From positions 29,374,501 to 29,438,500 of the forward strand of contig NC_091665.1 of NCBI RefSeq assembly GCF_042453785.1: a stretch of 64,000 nt of DNA, written 5' to 3'. The DNA comes from Malus domestica (Eukaryota; Streptophyta; Magnoliopsida; Rosales; Rosaceae). The position numbers were made by a program, and so were the translations under genes. The notes under the pieces were generated by a model that saw only the letters and a list, made by a program, of their open reading frames with translations, had not been told where the DNA came from and did no database searches. Within the stretch, counting starts at the first letter, position 1; every line of letters starts with the position of its first letter. This document shows positions 47,401-58,000 of this stretch, piece after piece.

Positions 47401-47908
47401 CCTTTGTGGACTATTGTTACTTGCGTAATCATATTGGATTTGAAAGTATTGTTTGTCAATATCCAAGCTTTTCTATTTATAAGGATACTATCATCATTAT
47501 TAGCTATTAAAGTTGCCAACACTGAGACCAAATTCCTGAACTTTTGCCACCTACTTTGACTATCTACACAAATCCAACTCCAAAATCTGATATTTCTATC
47601 AATCGAGCGCATCACGAAAACTATTCTGCAACATACAAAGAAAAAGGGCAACAAAAACAACACTCTAACATACACAATTCAAACCCAAAAACATATAATC
47701 GGTGCAAACTAAACCAAAATCCATAAACTACCAGAAGAATCATTGCCATCGATTCCCGTTCTTCGGAAAAAACAAGAAAAAGGAAGGAAGAGAAAGCGAA
47801 CCTCTTTCCGGCTATCTGTCTACGGCGACCAGAGTCCTCCCTGAAGCCGCCATTGAGGCGGTCCTTTGCGGACAACTTGGTATCAGCTTCCTCTCGATCA
47901 GCATACAT
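44409..47908 (-). CDS. SAM-domain protein (plant At3g07170-like)
   Basis: Six exons give 203 aa: 47908-47802, 46608-46550, 46444-46182, 45479-45405, 45316-45254, 44453-44409. Phases close. Exon 3 ends AAG|GCGAGA, a GC donor, apparently a GTGAGA donor changed in one base. If GC is not used, reading on gives a stop after RSVLFFVNSYQ. The start is the second of two ATGs (MYADREEAD). The N-terminal half is basic and disordered (KDRLNGGFRE, QRQDGKWEHDLYEDD, RKRASQKA). The C-terminal 60 residues form a sterile alpha motif (VDEFLTSLDLEKYSITF, DMTALVHMTDEDLKALGI, GPRKKILLALE). SAM domains mediate protein or RNA contacts; the role of this plant family is not known to me. Intron 1 (46609-47801) carries a 168-bp tandem duplication. 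Confidence 0.85.
46945..47275. repeat. 168-bp tandem duplication in SAM-gene intron 1
   Basis: 46945-47112 and 47113-47275 are near-identical copies starting GACATAAGTCATACATAAAT. They differ by a few bases (CGGTAG/TAGTAG, ATAAAG/ATAGAG, CAATGG/CAACGG). The intron position explains tolerance. It is non-coding; frames across it are accidental. Confidence 0.85.
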
Positions 47909-48919
47909 CTCCCTTAAATACAAGAAACCCTAAATCCCAACTCCGAACTCACACTTGAAGTCTTGAACCCTAACGGGTCGGAAAAAAATGGGGAAAAAGC
48001 ACAACCTAATTCGAAATTCTAGAGAGACATGGAGAGAGAGGAAAAGGGGGGAAATTTGGGAAACCCTAACCCTCGTTTTATCAGTGAGAGAAAAAAGATG
48101 AACGCTGTAAAACAGTCGGAAGGAATTGAAGAGAGAAGAGAGAGAGAAAAGAGAGAGAGAGAGAGATATATATTTGATTGGAAACGGAGAAAGCCGGTTC
48201 AGCTGCAAAACAATTTGAGATATTATGACGCCGTCACTTGATATTTCGGGTTCGGATCTCGGCATCTTTTGATTTTTCGGAGGGGGATTTGGGCAACGGT
48301 GAATTAGTGCTGTGATACGCACCGCATTGGGAACCGCCTTTTACAAAAAAAATCCCTTTTTTACTTCTTAAATTAATTTTGGAAAATTGTGTCGTCCAAT
48401 ACTAGGAGTGCAATTTGAAGTGAGTTATCCAGAACTCGTCCATGTTTAGTCCAAATTTAAACCCGAATAAGTGGGTTTTTTCTTGGATATAAGTTATAAC
48501 CTGACAGTATTCAATTCAAACCGGTTATCATTTGCCTGATTATGTCCAAACCGATTTATTAACTCGCTGTAACCGGTTATCATTTGCCTGATTATGTCCA
48601 AACCGATTTATTAACTCGCTGTAACCCGGTTATAACCTAAATTACTAATGCATATATCACACCCGACCAACAACCAACTTTTCTAATATTTGGTACAATT
48701 TCATTTATAGGAATAGTTGATAGTGCTGAAGCATTTGGCATGGGGGTTTCTTGTAGCATTAAACCGGATCTATTTGATAATTTTTAGGCCCTCATGTACT
48801 TTGTTTTAAAGGATTTTAATGATTGTTGTGGATATATGATATATATATATATATTATGCATGGGCTTGTTTATATTTGGATAATGAAATGTCTGCTCTTT
48901 TTTTTCCTTTTCCTACAAG
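47909..48919. other. SAM-gene promoter and spacer
   Basis: 47909 to about 48330 is the SAM-gene leader and promoter with a GA-rich run (48120-48165) and a possible GGGTTCG-containing start region. 48331-48919 is AT-rich and contains a 52-bp tandem duplication (48519-48622). No gene is identified. Confidence 0.45.
48519..48622. repeat. 52-bp tandem duplication
   Basis: Two adjacent exact copies (48519-48570 and 48571-48622) starting AACCGGTTATCATTTGCC and ending AACTCGCTGT. They are perfectly matched by eye, suggesting a recent slip or unequal exchange. No coding meaning. Confidence 0.9.
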
Positions 48920-49723
48920 TAGGGGTGGGCATTTGGAACCGAAAATCGAAACCGAAACACGAATTGAATCGGACTGCACTAAATGGTTGGTTTTGCGGTT
49001 TTGAAACGGTTGCAGTTTCAAAACCGAACCACGGCAAAGAAAACGGTTTGGTTTCGGTTTTGGGTTTTCAAAACCGCATCGAAACTGAAACCACACCATA
49101 TATTGAATGTTATGTTTTAATTAGTTCAACTAGAATAGTCATCCAATTTTGCACCACTATTCGACATCAGTGCCTTGAACTCATTGCTTGCATCTGTCTG
49201 TTTCTCTCTTTCTTAAAACTCATCTTCATCTCTCTCTCAAAACTCATCTTCACCTCTTCCACAGTCGACATCAGTGCCCTGAACTCACTACTTGCATCTC
49301 TGCGTGCGACCTGGCTGCTTGCATCTCTGCGACCTCACTGCTGTTGCAAAATACTTGGCAACTTTCCATACTACAGCACGCATCTGTCAGCATATGGAAC
49401 ATAGTCAATATAATTAGGGTGGATGAGTCATATGTAAAAACATGAATGTTGTTATCAAGAAAATTAAAGACTGACCTCATCAAACATGAAGGCATGGTCA
49501 GGATCATCAACAATTAGTGAAAGGGTCCCATCGTAGTCTAGGAAAACAACCATCCTCTTCCCTTTTGCTGCTTTCATCATTCGATCAAATGAGCCCAATG
49601 CAAAAGGGTGCTCAACCTAAACATATAACACCCAACAAAGAACTATAAAATAAAAACGAACAAGGATATATATGGTAAGAATTGTCATAAGATCACCGAC
49701 TAAGTCCAAATGGCTAGAGCGTA

Positions 49724-52042
49724 TGTCACAACCCGTCCCGAAATATTTAGTTTCGATGGTGTGAAATGTCTAAATTGCCTTTGGACATTGAGTTGTTATG
49801 TGGTGTTGTGGTTAAATTTGGGTTAAACTTAATTGGTTAGTTCCTAAGTTTCTGGAACTTAATAATTTTTGGTGGTGGTGAATGACCCAAAATTTGGACC
49901 ACACACACACAAAAGTACCTTTCTTTCTCTCCTCTCCCGTGCTCTCTCCATCAGACTCACCCTCTCTCCTTTCTCCTGTACAAATCAACAACAAACTAGT
50001 GGAAAGTTTGCAGATCGAGGGTTTAAAGGACACCATCGTGTTCCTCAGACTCACACGAGTTGAATGGTGCCATTTTTAGGGAAGAACTTCTTTGAAAACC
50101 CTAACCCGATTTATGTCACTATTCATGCAATCGTAAAATCGTGTGTTTTTTAGGATTTCAAGCTTATATGTAGCTTAAAGAGGTCCTCACGAGGCTTGGA
50201 GTGGTATGTTGGAAGAATTTGGACGTCGGGTTATCGAGAACGACGAGCTTTAAAATTTGCCGGAATATCGAGGCTTTTTTTGATGGGTTTCCGATGGTTT
50301 CAGGGTTTAACTCAGGCCTGGTTTTGTTCGTCTTGGTGAGATCTTCAAAATGGGTCAAGTTTTATGGAATTTGGTTAAGAAATGAAGAAGATATAAGGTT
50401 TTGAAATAAAATCCTGAACCCAGCGAAGTCACTGGCGTCCGGCGACTTGTCGGATAAGATGAGGGCATATTCCGTCAGTTTTGACGGAATATGCTAACGG
50501 CGTTAGATGATGCTGTTAATAACTGACGGAATATGCTTGCTTTTAGACGGAATATTCCCTAACGCCGTTACTGCCACCGTCAGTGTGCCAGGCATGTGCC
50601 TGCGAGTGGGCAACTCGTCTGGCCGTGCCTTGGCCAGCGTGTGGGGGGTCATAAAATTTTTCTAAACATATGGGGATATTCGTGGAGTTGTGTAGATCAC
50701 GTTGATGTATTCAAACATTCCATTTGAGCAATGTATGAGAAGTTATTAGCTAGTGTTGTCTATGTGCTTTAAATAACGTTTATTCAGTTATTTCGCATAT
50801 AGGTGAGACTTATCTAGATGACGAGCACAATCAAAGGCGACTCGGGGGTTACGACCATTCAACATACCAGTGAGTGGGCTTTTGGTTTTCAATATATACT
50901 TATATACTTGATATTTTCCCAGAAAATGTGTTTAAATGAAAGTATGCTTTGAAAATGCCATGCCTACTAAATTATGCTTAAACGATGAGTTGAATTATTT
51001 ACATATATATATAATTGTGGTGATGCGGACGCTCAAGTAAGGACTAGGTGAGTTATGTTTTGTTATGTGAATTATTGATAATGTGACATGTGACTGAGTA
51101 ACTTTGAGCTCATAAACCTGCACCTAGGGTGATTGTGATTTAGCCAGAGATATGACACAGGCTTGTATATAATGTCACCTCCCGCACCATATGCTTACTT
51201 TAAATCCAATTTAGGTGCACAGTCTTGTCGTACAAACCATTATAGGTGGTTCTGATTCGTAGGTGACTAGATATTTATCGCCCAGCTATCATGAGAGCGT
51301 AGTATTGAGCATAATTATATAACACCCAGTCTTGTCGTACAAACCCTTTTAGTGGTTCCGACTTGTGTGCAGTGTAGTGCCGTATAGGTCATTGTAGTGA
51401 TTCCGGCTAGATTGACTAATGAGCTACGAATTCAGCCGTACAGACTTCTACAGGGGTTCCGGCTAATATGTTATTTTACATGAATTTATTCTCACCTGAA
51501 TTACTTATTCTGTTTATATCTTGGCATGGCATATTAATGAATATAGTTAGGTGAAGCATGATTTGAATTGAGATATTTACATATATATTTATGCATATGT
51601 TTATATTCTATTTCTGGAAAAATTATACATGTTTTAAGGCAAGGGGTTAGAACTTTTGAGAAATGAAATGAATTTGAAAACATTTGTTTTTGCCCACTCA
51701 CATTTTATGTTTTGCGCCCCTTCAGGTTTTAGGTTGACTTGCTGTTGGTGGTGTACGAAGATTTCGGCGGTTCTGACATAATAAAATAATTGTAGGACAT
51801 CTTATGGTACTGTATAACTAATACTTATCCTACTGGACTGCACCTAGACTTTCTACGCTCTGGTTAGGAGTATTTACACATGTATCTCATTCTTAGCACT
51901 TCCTGGTTATTAGTGCACATTAGTAGCTTTCGGTTTTTATTTATTCGTATATTTCTTATCTTAATTGCTTCCGCACTATGCACATGGCTACGTCACCCTC
52001 ACGTGACGGCCAACATGCCTCAATCTCGGTTAGGGTGTATCA
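49724..52042 (+). mobile_element. Solo-LTR-like element nested in the hAT element
   Basis: A 2319-bp element from TGTCACAACCCGTCCCG to TTAGGGTGTATCA, flanked by GCGTA (49719-49723) and ACGTA (52043-52047), a 5-bp duplication with one G/A difference. It is related to 7984-11454: similar start, the shared block AGCTCATAAACCTGCACC (51110-51127), and shared stem-loop modules. No gag-pol is present. It landed across the first bases of the captured TPP intron (donor GT at 52048-52047). Confidence 0.8.
51227..51464 (+). repeat. Four stem-loop modules in the second solo LTR
   Basis: Modules lie at 51227-51257, 51334-51363, 51379-51408 and 51435-51464. Outer arms are GTCG/CGAC in the second and GCCG/CGGC (AGCCG/CGGCT in the last) in the third and fourth, a paired T-A to C-G change. 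Inner arms include ACCAT/GTGGT and TCAT/GTGA. The modules have the same layout as those in 10343-10923. Confidence 0.65.
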
Positions 52043-52781
52043 ACGTACCAACTAGGAATTATAAGCTAAATATGAGGAGAATGGTTTCCTAAGGGTGGAG
52101 ATGTCATGCATGTTTTACGGTCTTATGCATAAATAGGTGTATATTTTAAATTGTATATTTTTTTTCTCAAAAACCAAACCGAAACCGTTTGAAACCATAC
52201 CAAACCGAACCGAACCAAACAATTTGGTTTCATTTTGGTTTTGGCTTCAAAACCGCACCGAACTGCACTGAGCCCACCCCTACCTACAAGCTTTGGTACT
52301 TTTTTGTATTTTAATTCAAATTTTGTATGGTTAAAACTTTTTTATTTGTTTTAACTTTTACGCGGCGATATCTATTTATGGAACTGAATTGAAGTTTTGA
52401 TTGATTTATGAAATTGAAGTAAATTAGCTTTGTTGCTATTTGGCTTAAGATCAGGCAAATCCGAACCAACCTTAGTAAACCCGAATCTAATTAAACCCAA
52501 ATCCACACGAGCCCAAATGAAACCTAATCCGAACCCGCACCTAAGTTGTGAATGTTGAGTTAGGGTTAAGTTGACCTTCAAACCCGCTCGAGTTGCACCT
52601 GTATCCAAAAGGCAACAATAGTACGATTACTATCATTAGAACATATTTTTCAAAAACAGATGAGATATTTTGAGGAGCAAATGATTGATGGGTGAAGCTG
52701 CATTTCTTTGCAATGAAATAGGCATTAGTATACACTTAAAAATAGGCAATAGTATATGATTCTTTTACTATCATTATAAAA

Positions 52782-52932
52782 TAGGAAAACTAACGAAAAA
52801 TTCAAAAAAAAAAATCTAGTTTTAATGAAAAATGACAAATGAAGGTATAGTGAATAGTACTAGGGAAAAGGTAAAAATGTGGTTTTTCGTTAAAAATAAA
52901 CAGTACCGGAAGCGCTTTGTTAAAACTCCCTT
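52782..52932. mobile_element. MITE-like repeat, second copy of 31561-31716
   Basis: Starts AGGAAAACTAACGAAAAATTC and ends, reverse-complemented, AAGGGAGTTTTAACAAAGC. The middle shares GTGAATAGTACTAG and TTTTTCGTTAAAAATAAACA with 31561-31716. TATAAAATAGG flanks both sides, but this block is also part of a local repeat, so it may not be a true target duplication. Confidence 0.5.
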
Positions 52933-53039
52933 ATAAAATAGGCATTAGTATACACTTAATGAAGAGATGCTTCATTTTATTATGTAAACTAAATGCAATG
53001 AATATATGAAAACTATAAAGAGGTACAACCTTTAAATAA

Positions 53040-54329
53040 AGGGTTTTTATTACAAATAGTCCTTGAAATTGACCTTCACTATCAAGATGGTACTTGAAAT
53101 TGAAAATCGATCAATGTAATCCCGAAAAGGTGTCGCAAATCAATGTGGTCATTTTGTCACAGTTCTGTTAAAAATTATGTTAACTGCTGATGTGGCACAT
53201 AAATGAGCTATATAAGTCCTTTTTTTAATCATAAATGGTCATTGAAATTGACCCGCGACATCAAAATGGTCCCTAAAATTGACCCGAGACATCAAAGTGG
53301 TCCCTAAAACTAAAAATTGATCAGTATAGTCCCGCAAGTAAGTGTCTTAAATTAATGTAGTTCTTCTGTCACAATTATGTCAAAAATTCTGTTATATGTT
53401 GGTGTGACACATAAATAGGTCATACAAATCTAATTAAATTAAAAAAATTACAAATAGGTTTAATAATGTAATAATTAATAAAAAATTTGTCAACCCAAAA
53501 ACGTAGTCTCGCAATCACTTCTGATCCCAGTCCACATTCCTCTACCTCCATCTATGATAGCATTCCCTGTCTATTCTATAGAAAAAAAATATTCTCAATA
53601 CACTCATTTTTACGCACTTCGACACCCTTCATCGAATTGGACTGGTGATAGCTTGGATTGACGATGGCATCTATGACATCATCGTTAACATTTAGGTGAT
53701 CAACATCCTCACAACTTTAATCTTGGAGAGCTTGTTGGGCGTTCCCCTACTGGTCTGGTGACATAGAGAACGATGAGGTCTACCTTAAGATAATGATGTT
53801 CTAACTGAGATGCGTCTATTGTTGGTTGAAAATCATTTCCCTTGGTTAAGCCTTGTGCCTTTGACAACTTATGGAAGTGATCTCTTTTCGGAATAGGCCC
53901 TACTATAAAAAGAAAAAAAATTAATTGTGCAAAAAGGTATTTAGACAACTTTTTTAATCAATTATTATATTATTAAACCTACATCAGTACATAACAATTT
54001 TTTTTTACAAAATTGTGGCGGAATGATCATATTAATTTCCGACACCTATTTTCATAAACTATATTGATCGATTTTCAATTTCAGGGACCATCTTGATAGT
54101 ATGGGTCAACTTCAGGGACCATTTCTGATAAAAACTTGTAAATTTTGTGGGGCCCATTTATGTGCCACATCAGCACTTACTAAAATTTTTAAAATAATTG
54201 TGACGGAAAGACCACATTGATTTGGGACACCTATTTTTAAGAACTACATTGATTGATTTTCAATTTTAGGGACCATCTTAATGGTGAGAAGACAATTTTA
54301 GGGACCATTTGTAATAATAAAAAAAACCC
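53040..54329. mobile_element. MULE-like long inverted-repeat element
   Basis: A 1.29-kb element with long imperfect terminal inverted repeats of 150 bp or more. The left AGGGTTTTTATTACAAATAG and the right, reverse-complemented, AGGGTTTTTTTTTATTATTA are followed by matching AAAATTGA/GATGGTCCCTAAAATTG and GATGTGGCACATAAAT blocks. Flanks share TTAAATAA (an 8-bp core within TTTAAATAA and CTTAAATAA), consistent with a Mutator-type 9-bp duplication. The arm motifs are also repeated within each arm (53040-53210 and 53220-53420). The unique middle (about 53480-53960) has a 79-residue minus-strand frame that I cannot identify. Confidence 0.6.
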
Positions 54330-55011
54330 TTAAATAAGTAACTCTTTACTACAAAGATTATACCATTCAATAGGGTTACAGACGTGTTATGATACATTTG
54401 CTTGTCTACTAATCAAGTTTGCAGTTTCGATTCATTCCAATTTCAATGTTACTTGAGAGAGTCTACGAGAGTCTCTATCTTTCGGGGTGATTCTCAACTT
54501 AACCACGGCCAACATTAGAGATCTTATTTCTGTTAATATGAAATAGTTTTAAAAGGCGCCAGTCGAGCAGCGGGTATGGGCTTAATCCTTAGGAGATTAG
54601 GTCTTTTTTTTAATAAAATTTATTATACAACATATAATAAGTGTCTACTTATACTTAAAGAAAATACGTAATTGTATCTAGAAACATAAATTGTAAAATA
54701 TAGGGAGTAGATCAACCTCTTATAAGTCCTTACATGGTTGTTCCTTTCACTAATGTGAAATTCTTTTACCTTTACATCCTTACAAAAACTACCCAGCTTG
54801 CTTAGACCCACCTAGCCTGCTTATGTCCACCTTGGCAGGCAACTAGGCAGGTTTAGGAGGATAAATAACTTGGTTATTGAACGTTCAAGGATTCTCGGTG
54901 TCTTAATGGAGTAAATATATTGGAGTTTTAATCATATGCAATCAATAAAGGATCCTAGCTATAACAGTGGAATTAGTTAAAACTCTAGCTATAAAACTAA
55001 GGAGCAGTCTG

Positions 55012-58000
55012 TGTTGGAATTCAGACCATCTTCAACATTAATAAAACTTGAATAAAAATGAGAAAGATGGAGATTTTAAGAGGAAGGAGCAGTTTACTAC
55101 TACAGAAAATAGGAGTCGAAAGGTAGAGAGAAAAACAGAGAGATTGAGCCAACTTTTTCAGATATTTTTTTTTACAACAGCACAAGGCCGACATATAAAG
55201 GAAATAGTCAGGCCTTGTTTTACAACAGATCTAAGCCATACAGGTGGCACTAGATCAGAGTTCCAAAGCATTTTAAATTACAAAAATAGTTTAAGTAAAG
55301 CATTAACTTTTAACACTCTCTCTTAATGCTTTGCTGCTTCACTCCCATAAGTTCTCTTAGGTAGATGAATCTATCCTTTGGTAATGCCTTGGTGAAGATA
55401 TCAACAACTTGATCTTCTGTCTTGCAGTAGACCACATCCACTTCCTTGTCTTCCACAGCACCTCTGATGTAATGATGTTTCAGAGCAATATGTTTTGATT
55501 TTCCATGACAGATAGGATTCTTGCTCATGGCAATAGCTGATTTGTTGTCACATAGGATAGGAGTTGCTGATTCTTGTTTCTCACCAAAATCTTGCATAAT
55601 TCTTCTCAACCACACTGCTTGAGAAGTTGCAATTGAAGCCGACACATACTCAGCCTCTGCCGTTGATAGTGCAACTGATTTTTGCTTCTTAGACGTCCAA
55701 GAGAATACACCGGTCCCTAATGTAAAAGTATAGCCAGATGTGCTCTTCAAGTCATCCACACTACCTCCCCAATCACTATCATAGAACCCATACAATTTTG
55801 GCTCAACATTCCTTTCATACATAATACCAAAGTTAAGTGTACCTTGTATGTATATTAGGATCCTCTTTACAGCTCCATAGTGAATGCAAGTAGGCTTGTG
55901 CATAAATCTGGACAACAAGCTTGCAACATACATAATATCGGGTCTAGTCACTGTCAAATACAACAAACTCCCAACTAGGCTTCTATACATAGATTCATCA
56001 GCATCACCATTACCATCTTCTCTTTGAAACTTTTCATTCACAACTAGAGGTGTTGCAACAGGCTTGCAACCAATCGTTTTAAATTTTTCTAGAAGTGTTT
56101 TTACATATTTCTTTTGAGTAATAAAGATACCATCAATTGATTGAATGATACTAATTCCCAAAAAATAATGCAACATGCCTAGATCACTCATCTCATATTT
56201 CCTCATCATGTCATTCTTGAAATTCAAGATCATATTATGACTACTTCCAGTGTAAACCAAATCATCAACATATAAGGAAACAATAAGGATATCTGAAGTA
56301 CCTTCAGTTTTGACATAGAGGGTAGGTTCATTCTCACTTCTTTGAAAACCTCTTTCATTGAAATATGAGTCGATCTCTCCATACCATGCTCTCGGAGCTT
56401 GTTCCAGGCCATAAAGTGCCTTCTTAAGCTTATACACCTTGTGCTCTTGTCCTTTAAGAACAAATCCTTGAGGTTGATCAACGAACACCTCTTCTTTTAG
56501 GACTCAATTTAGGAAAGCCGACTTGACATCAAGTTGGTGTAGAAACCACCCCTTCTGAGCAGCTACAGAAATAAGGCCTCTGATTGTTTCATGCCTAGCT
56601 ACTGGTGCAAAGGTTTCTTGGAAGTCAATCCCGGGTTTTTGAGAATAACCCTTTGCTACCAATAGCTTTGTTCCTTTGAACGGAACCATCTTGATTTAGC
56701 TTAGTCATATAAATCCACTTCACTCCAATGACGAAGTTGTCACAAGGTCTGTCTACTAGTTCCCATGTCTTGTTTTTCACAATGACATTGATCTCCTCTT
56801 GCATTGCAACCTTCCATGTCTCTTCTTTCACTGCATCATCAAAGTTTTCTGGTTCTACAACACATAAATTGCAGCTTTCATAGACTTCATTTAAGCTCCT
56901 TAATCGAACCGGCGTTGAACTTGGACTCGAAGGTGTAGGAGAGTGAACTTGTGGACTGTTTTCAGGTGATAATTGTGGAATTTCTTACTCAATTTCCTCT
57001 TCATTTGGTTGATTTTCTTCTTCAATTCTGATTAGTGCAGATTCCTCTCGGATGGTTGCTTGATTCCAATCCCATGAAGATTTCTCACTAATAAGAACAT
57101 CTCTACAAACCACAACTTTCTTCCTTTTTAAATTGTAGAGTCTATACCCTTTTGTGTATGAAGCATAGCCTACGAAAGTGCATCTTTCACTTGACTCATC
57201 AAGTTTTTGTCTTAGTTCTTTCGGAACATAAGCAAAACAGATTGACCCAAACACTCTCATGTGATTCACGGATGGCTTTCTTCCACTCCATGCCTCAAAT
57301 GGTGTCTTGCCTTCAACTGCCACTGTTGGATGCCTATTCATCAAGTAGACCGCTGTATTAACTGCCTCACCCCACAAATATTGAGGCATTCCCTTGTCAT
57401 GCAACATTGCCTTAGCCATTTCGACTATGGTTCTGCTTTTTCTCTCAGCTACTCCATTTTGTTGTGGAGTGTAGCTGACAGTAAGCTGCCTTTCCAAACC
57501 AATATCTTGACAAAACTTATCAAATTCTATGGATGTATACTCTCCTCCTCTGTCACTTCTAAGAACTTTGATTAGATAACCAGATTGTCGCTCAACCATA
57601 GCTTGAAACTTCTTGAAGATTGAGAACACTTCTGATTTCTATCTTAGAAAGTATACCCAAGTCATTCTGGAATAATCATCCACGAAGATTAGGAAATACT
57701 TGTTTCCCACTTGAGTAGAGGTCTTCATGGGTCTGCAAACATCTGTATGAATCAATTCCAATGGAACTTTTGCTTTCCAAGCTTTACCATGTGGAAATGA
57801 ATCTCTATGATGCTTCCCAAGTGCACACCCTTCACATATTTCTTCATTTTCTTGGATGCTCGGCAACCCATGCACCATTTCTTTTTCTTGTAGCTTCTTG
57901 AGACTTTGAAAATTCAAGTGGCCAAGCCTTTTATGCCATAGCTTTGAATCTTCTTGCACTTCCATCTTGAATGCAGATTGAGTTGCATACTCAATTGTGA

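Larger units (their letters stand above)
49340..52110 (-). pseudogene. Captured trehalose-6-phosphate phosphatase exons (TPP fragment)
   Basis: Three consecutive TPP exons are seen on the minus strand. Exon A (about 52110-52049) ends with AYNS-stop-L, where the stop (TAG, 52054-52052) replaces the expected Trp codon. Exon B (49616-49476, 47 codons, intact) begins VEHPFALGSF and includes FLDYDGTLSLIVDDPDHAF, the HAD-phosphatase DxDGT nucleophile motif. Exon C (49383 down to about 49340) begins MRAVVWKVAKYF and then loses homology. Intron borders are preserved (GTCAGT donor, CTGACAG acceptor after B; TTTAG acceptor before B), all phase 0, so the capture was of genomic DNA, not cDNA. TPP normally dephosphorylates trehalose-6-phosphate; this fragment cannot. 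Confidence 0.85.
48920..52282. mobile_element. Non-autonomous hAT-like transposon carrying captured TPP gene fragments
   Basis: Both ends read TAGGGGTGGGC inward (48920 onward, and the reverse complement ending at 52282). They are followed by inverted subterminal runs rich in AACCG/CGGTTT. A perfect 8-bp duplication, CCTACAAG, flanks it at 48912-48919 and 52283-52290, the hAT hallmark. No transposase frame is present. The interior holds exons and introns of a trehalose-6-phosphate phosphatase gene on the minus strand (49340-49616 and 52049 to about 52110). A 2319-bp solo LTR (49724-52042) interrupts it; without that insertion the element is about 1.04 kb. It fits the pattern described for gene-capturing Pack-TYPE elements. 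Confidence 0.85.
52283..55011. other. Spacer right of the hAT element
   Basis: 52291-52781 is featureless apart from a 22-bp block (ATAGGCATTAGTATACACTT) at about 52719 that recurs at about 52938. A MITE-like repeat (52782-52932) and a MULE-like element (53040-54329) follow. 54330-55011 is AT-rich flank of the copia insertion with no gene. Confidence 0.5.

Noticed and set aside
47343-47675. 110-aa minus-strand frame in SAM-gene intron 1
   Set aside because: Intronic, hydrophobic low-complexity, no domain.
48823-49404. 193-aa plus-strand frame at the hAT left end
   Set aside because: It crosses the TIR, AACCG-rich subterminal repeats and antisense TPP exon; chance frame.
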